Shown here in pieces: positions 61,827 through 64,000 of a stretch of 64,000 nucleotides of DNA. Each line of letters begins with the position of its first letter. Within the stretch, counting starts at the first letter, position 1. The stretch is taken from assembly GCF_000063545.1 (NCBI RefSeq), contig NC_009488.1, positions 1,240,001 through 1,304,000 of the forward strand. Reading direction: 5' to 3'. Below the pieces are notes generated by a model that was not told the DNA's origin, did not search any database, and was given only the letters and a program-made list of their open reading frames with translations. The stretch is from Orientia tsutsugamushi str. Boryong (GTDB taxonomy: Bacteria; Pseudomonadota; Alphaproteobacteria; Rickettsiales; Rickettsiaceae). The position numbers were made by a program, and so were the translations under genes.

Positions 61827-62161
61827 TACTTGCCAACTTTTTTGCCCAAAAGCCTTGGATATCCTAATGGAGCTGGCAATAAACCTTTAGCTACTAAAAA
61901 ACTTTTTAGCAAAAAATTCTCAGATACCTTCTTAATTTTCTTAAAGCAATAACATAGAGCAATTCCTCCAACCATAAAGGCTAGGCCTAATTTAGCATGC
62001 CTGCTGTTTAGTAGTACAATTCCTGGAGCTACTCCAGCTAGCACTACTCCCCATTCGTCAATGCTCAAACCCATATACTTCAACGGCCTCGATAATGCCC
62101 AACATAATTTTTGATTTTGTATAATCACCTTCAGCCTCAATTGTAGCATGAGATTTCTCAT
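61826..62161 (-). CDS. traL: TraL, F-type pilus assembly membrane protein, copy 2
   Basis: 111 residues, the same as copy 1: GLSIDEWGVVLAGVAPGI and a second TM. First gene of the operon after the integrase. Confidence 0.85.
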   Translation of the reverse strand: MRNLMLQLRLKVIIQNQKLCWALSRPLKYMGLSIDEWGVVLAGVAPGIVLLNSRHAKLGLAFMVGGIALCYCFKKIKKVSENFLLKSFLVAKGLLPAPLGYPRLLGKKVGK

Positions 62162-62241
62162 TCTGCTACTATAATGTTTAAATTAGCTAAATATCTTCAA
62201 ACACAGATTTTACCTGCAATAATTAGTGTTCATATATGCAT

Positions 62242-62260
62242 GTGCGACATGAAATCGCAC
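62242..62260. promoter_or_regulatory. Inverted-repeat operator candidate upstream of traL, copy 2
   Basis: GTGCGA-CATGAAA-TCGCAC, as at 26470-26488, within the 125-bp int-traL gap. Confidence 0.45.
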
Positions 62261-62286
62261 TATTCTTACCACAACGTTTATATCAG

Positions 62287-63531
62287 TCAGATAGTATTAT
62301 AAATATTATAACTTCTAGCACATTCACTAATTATTTGTATAGCCTTAGACATATACTCTCGTACTAACTCCATACAAGCTATAGTATAAGGTATTGTTGA
62401 GTTTGGATTAATATGATTCAATGCTATACTAATTGTCCTCTGACTTTCGCCTGCATCCCCCATACAACTTGCAAACGTCCTTCTTAGATCGTGTATTCTG
62501 AAATTTTTTATGCTTGCCTTTTCACAAATTATCTTCCATGCGGTATTTGGATGCGATAAGTGTCCGCTTTCGCTAGTAGAACTTGGTAGTACCCATTTAC
62601 TTGTAGATATTAATTTCCTTGCTTGCAATATTTCCATTGCCTCATCTGTTAATGGTATATTTTGCGCCTTTCCGTTCTTAGTTTTTGGTATATGCCATAT
62701 TTTTCTTTCAAAATCTATATTGTCCCATTCCATCTCTAACACATTACTTTTTCTAGCTCCAGTATATAACGCTAGTAATGCAAAATCTCTTATCAATGGA
62801 CTTGCTTCTCCGCATAATACTTGTAAAAATCTACCCATTTCATCGTAACTTAGACGTCTCTCTCTTGCTTGCAGTTTATGCTGCTCTATCCCTAGAGTAG
62901 GATTGTTTTCTATTAATCCCCATTTTATTGCCTTATTAAATATAGTGCGTAAGGTTGCTAGCAATGCATTTGCTGTGGCATATTTTCCCTCTTTGCTGAT
63001 ATCATTGAATATTGGTTCAATATCACTCATTCGAATCTTGCTTATCTTTTTTTCATATAATGCTTGTGCATAAGTATGTACTCTGTCAGCATTCTCTTTC
63101 CAGTTTATAGTATATATTTTGGCATACTCTTCAATATACTTATAACACAGCTCTTTGAATGTAATATCGTTAGCTTTTCTTTCTCTTTCTTTTATACGAT
63201 TCTCATTTTCTTCTATCTGTTGTTGATGTTTTACTGCTCTTGGATCTATTCCGTTCGCCATTAATGTCTTTAATTCTCTTGCTATTTTTCTAGCTTCTTT
63301 AATAGATAAATATGGAAATTCCACTATCCTTATTTTTAAACTCTGGTTTTTATATTTTTGTTCTAAAATCCATGTTTTTCTTACTATTCCTCCACAGACT
63401 GTACATGAGATTTTCAGTTTAAGTCCTATTATATCTGGATCGTGGATAATTAATAATTTTTCTCCCTTAGGAATTTTAATTTTACGTAGTGCTCGATTTA
63501 TAAACTTTGATGATATTGAAGTCATAATCAC
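62287..63531 (-). CDS. int: RAGE tyrosine integrase (DUF4102 arm domain type)
   Basis: 414 residues, full length. N-terminal arm-binding domain (ALRKIKIPKGEKLLIIHDPD, LKLKISCTVCGGIVRKTW, YLSIKEARKIARELKTLM), core-binding SAM-like domain around WKENADRVHTYAQALYEKK, and catalytic domain with Arg260 (TGARKSN), Lys near 283, His347/Arg350 (HDLRRTFAS), His373 and Tyr382 (NSTIPYTIAC). All expected catalytic residues are present. It would integrate and excise the RAGE. Transcribed toward traL but separated from it by an operator-like repeat. Confidence 0.93.
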   Translation of the reverse strand: MIMTSISSKFINRALRKIKIPKGEKLLIIHDPDIIGLKLKISCTVCGGIVRKTWILEQKYKNQSLKIRIVEFPYLSIKEARKIARELKTLMANGIDPRAVKHQQQIEENENRIKERERKANDITFKELCYKYIEEYAKIYTINWKENADRVHTYAQALYEKKISKIRMSDIEPIFNDISKEGKYATANALLATLRTIFNKAIKWGLIENNPTLGIEQHKLQARERRLSYDEMGRFLQVLCGEASPLIRDFALLALYTGARKSNVLEMEWDNIDFERKIWHIPKTKNGKAQNIPLTDEAMEILQARKLISTSKWVLPSSTSESGHLSHPNTAWKIICEKASIKNFRIHDLRRTFASCMGDAGESQRTISIALNHINPNSTIPYTIACMELVREYMSKAIQIISECARSYNIYNTI

Positions 63532-63785
63532 CCCACATAATATTAATATTTATTATTAAAGTATTACGTTTAATTAAACAGATGATCTATATTATACTTT
63601 TTATTTGATAGCAAATTTTTATACTAATTTGTTCATAATACATATAACTTAAAAATCACTTATCAATCCCAGGTTGTATATATTTTTCGATCATTAGATT
63701 AACCTCTAGATTGAAAACTGGCCCCCAATTTCCTAAATTTTCTGTCAACCTTTTGTCAACCTTTTGCTTTAATTTTTTTGTTATA

Positions 63786-63905
63786 TTGACAAATATTGGA
63801 AATATATTTATAGTTAAAGTTGAAGCTTGATTAAAAATATTAATAAAAGTTAACACAAGTTAATAGTAGGTTCTATAAAGTGTAGAAGTTAATAAAAATT
63901 AACTT
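63786..63905 (+). ncRNA. Candidate small RNA unit beside the integrase, copy 2
   Basis: TTGACA (63786-63791), 17 bases, TATAGT (63809-63814), and hairpin AAGTTAAT-AAAA-ATTAACTT (63886-63905) followed by TTCTTCTCCC. Both elements and the spacing match 28464-28583, with scattered substitutions between. A divergent short minus-strand frame crosses it but is not convincing. Confidence 0.35.
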
Positions 63906-63936
63906 TTCTTCTCCCTTATACTTGATCTACCTTTGC

Positions 63937-64000
63937 ACTTTTACCTATAGAACATCTTATTGATTTAAAGATATTAGAAGAACAATATAAGGAACTCGAT
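63937..64000 (+). pseudogene. Group II intron reverse transcriptase, 5' tip at window edge
   Basis: PIEHLIDLKILEEQYKELD matches the start of the RT at 28616; continues off the window. Shows that both integrases have the same truncated intron as neighbour. Confidence 0.7.

Noticed and set aside
63656-63856. Minus-strand 66-codon frame, partly open also at 28370-28490
   Set aside because: Differences between the copies are nearly all amino-acid changing, there is no ribosome-binding site, and it overlaps a better supported promoter-hairpin unit.

Overview
The window is about 30% GC and is built from two copies of a rickettsial amplified genetic element (RAGE), both largely broken. Around them lie at least six kinds of insertion sequence or MITE and one short block of ordinary chromosomal genes. 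Three things point to Orientia tsutsugamushi or a very close relative (Rickettsiales, obligate intracellular): F-type tra genes paired with Ti-type TraA/TraD; cargo of TPR, ankyrin, HATPase, SpoT-like and Dam genes; and extreme repetition with pervasive pseudogenes. This identification comes from gene content and is not a database result.

Layout. (1) 1-7,000: cargo, comprising a nonsense-interrupted dnaB, two HD-domain (p)ppGpp hydrolase remnants, an exported beta-barrel-like protein beside a dead dam copy, an unknown protein, and a two-HATPase-domain histidine-kinase-like gene with one frameshift. (2) 7,000-28,270: RAGE copy 1. A TPR gene and traD(Ti) lie on the minus strand; a shattered traA relaxase/helicase, a TOPRIM primase and an Rpn nuclease lie on the plus strand. 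A long minus-strand F-type operon follows (int-L-E-[MITE/dam' insert]-V'-C-W-orf62-U-trbC-N-F-H-G/D), ending in a TraG/TraD deletion chimera. (3) 28,270-33,000: a broken group II intron inside an IS end, a traF/traH scrap, an intact-looking IS110 transposase with a structured upstream region, and IS630 debris.

(4) 33,080-40,920: chromosomal island with a one-TM protein, tRNA-Thr(CGT), gpsA, mtaB, a degenerate IS982 sitting on a decayed citrate synthase (gltA) 5' end, an exported coiled-coil protein, an AEC transporter and malic enzyme. (5) 41,000-47,800: MITE/IS field with a traD(Ti) relic, a truncated hypothetical gene, the one intact dam with its divergent beta-barrel partner, a broken ankyrin gene, and a HATPase fragment caught between two inverted IS copies. 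(6) 47,840-63,590: RAGE copy 2, in the same orientation as copy 1. It has a shorter TPR gene, traD(Ti), a more complete traA, a helicase/primase gene, an F-type traD 5' half, a traF'-TPR chimera, N, trbC, U', V, B', K', E, L and a full integrase. The window ends in the same group II intron sequence that follows integrase copy 1.

How it fits together: intact RAGEs would encode a tyrosine recombinase for integration, a Ti-like relaxase (TraA/TraD) to nick and unwind the DNA, an F-like mating-pair apparatus to export it, and effector or regulatory cargo. Here almost every conjugation gene carries frameshifts or stops. The integrase (copy 2), TraL, TraE, TraW, TraD(Ti), Dam and the IS110 transposase still read through. 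Long stretches of the two RAGEs are nearly identical (int-traL, trbC-traU, the flank upstream of the TPR gene) while neighbouring stretches differ completely. The two elements are therefore mosaics shaped by recombination.
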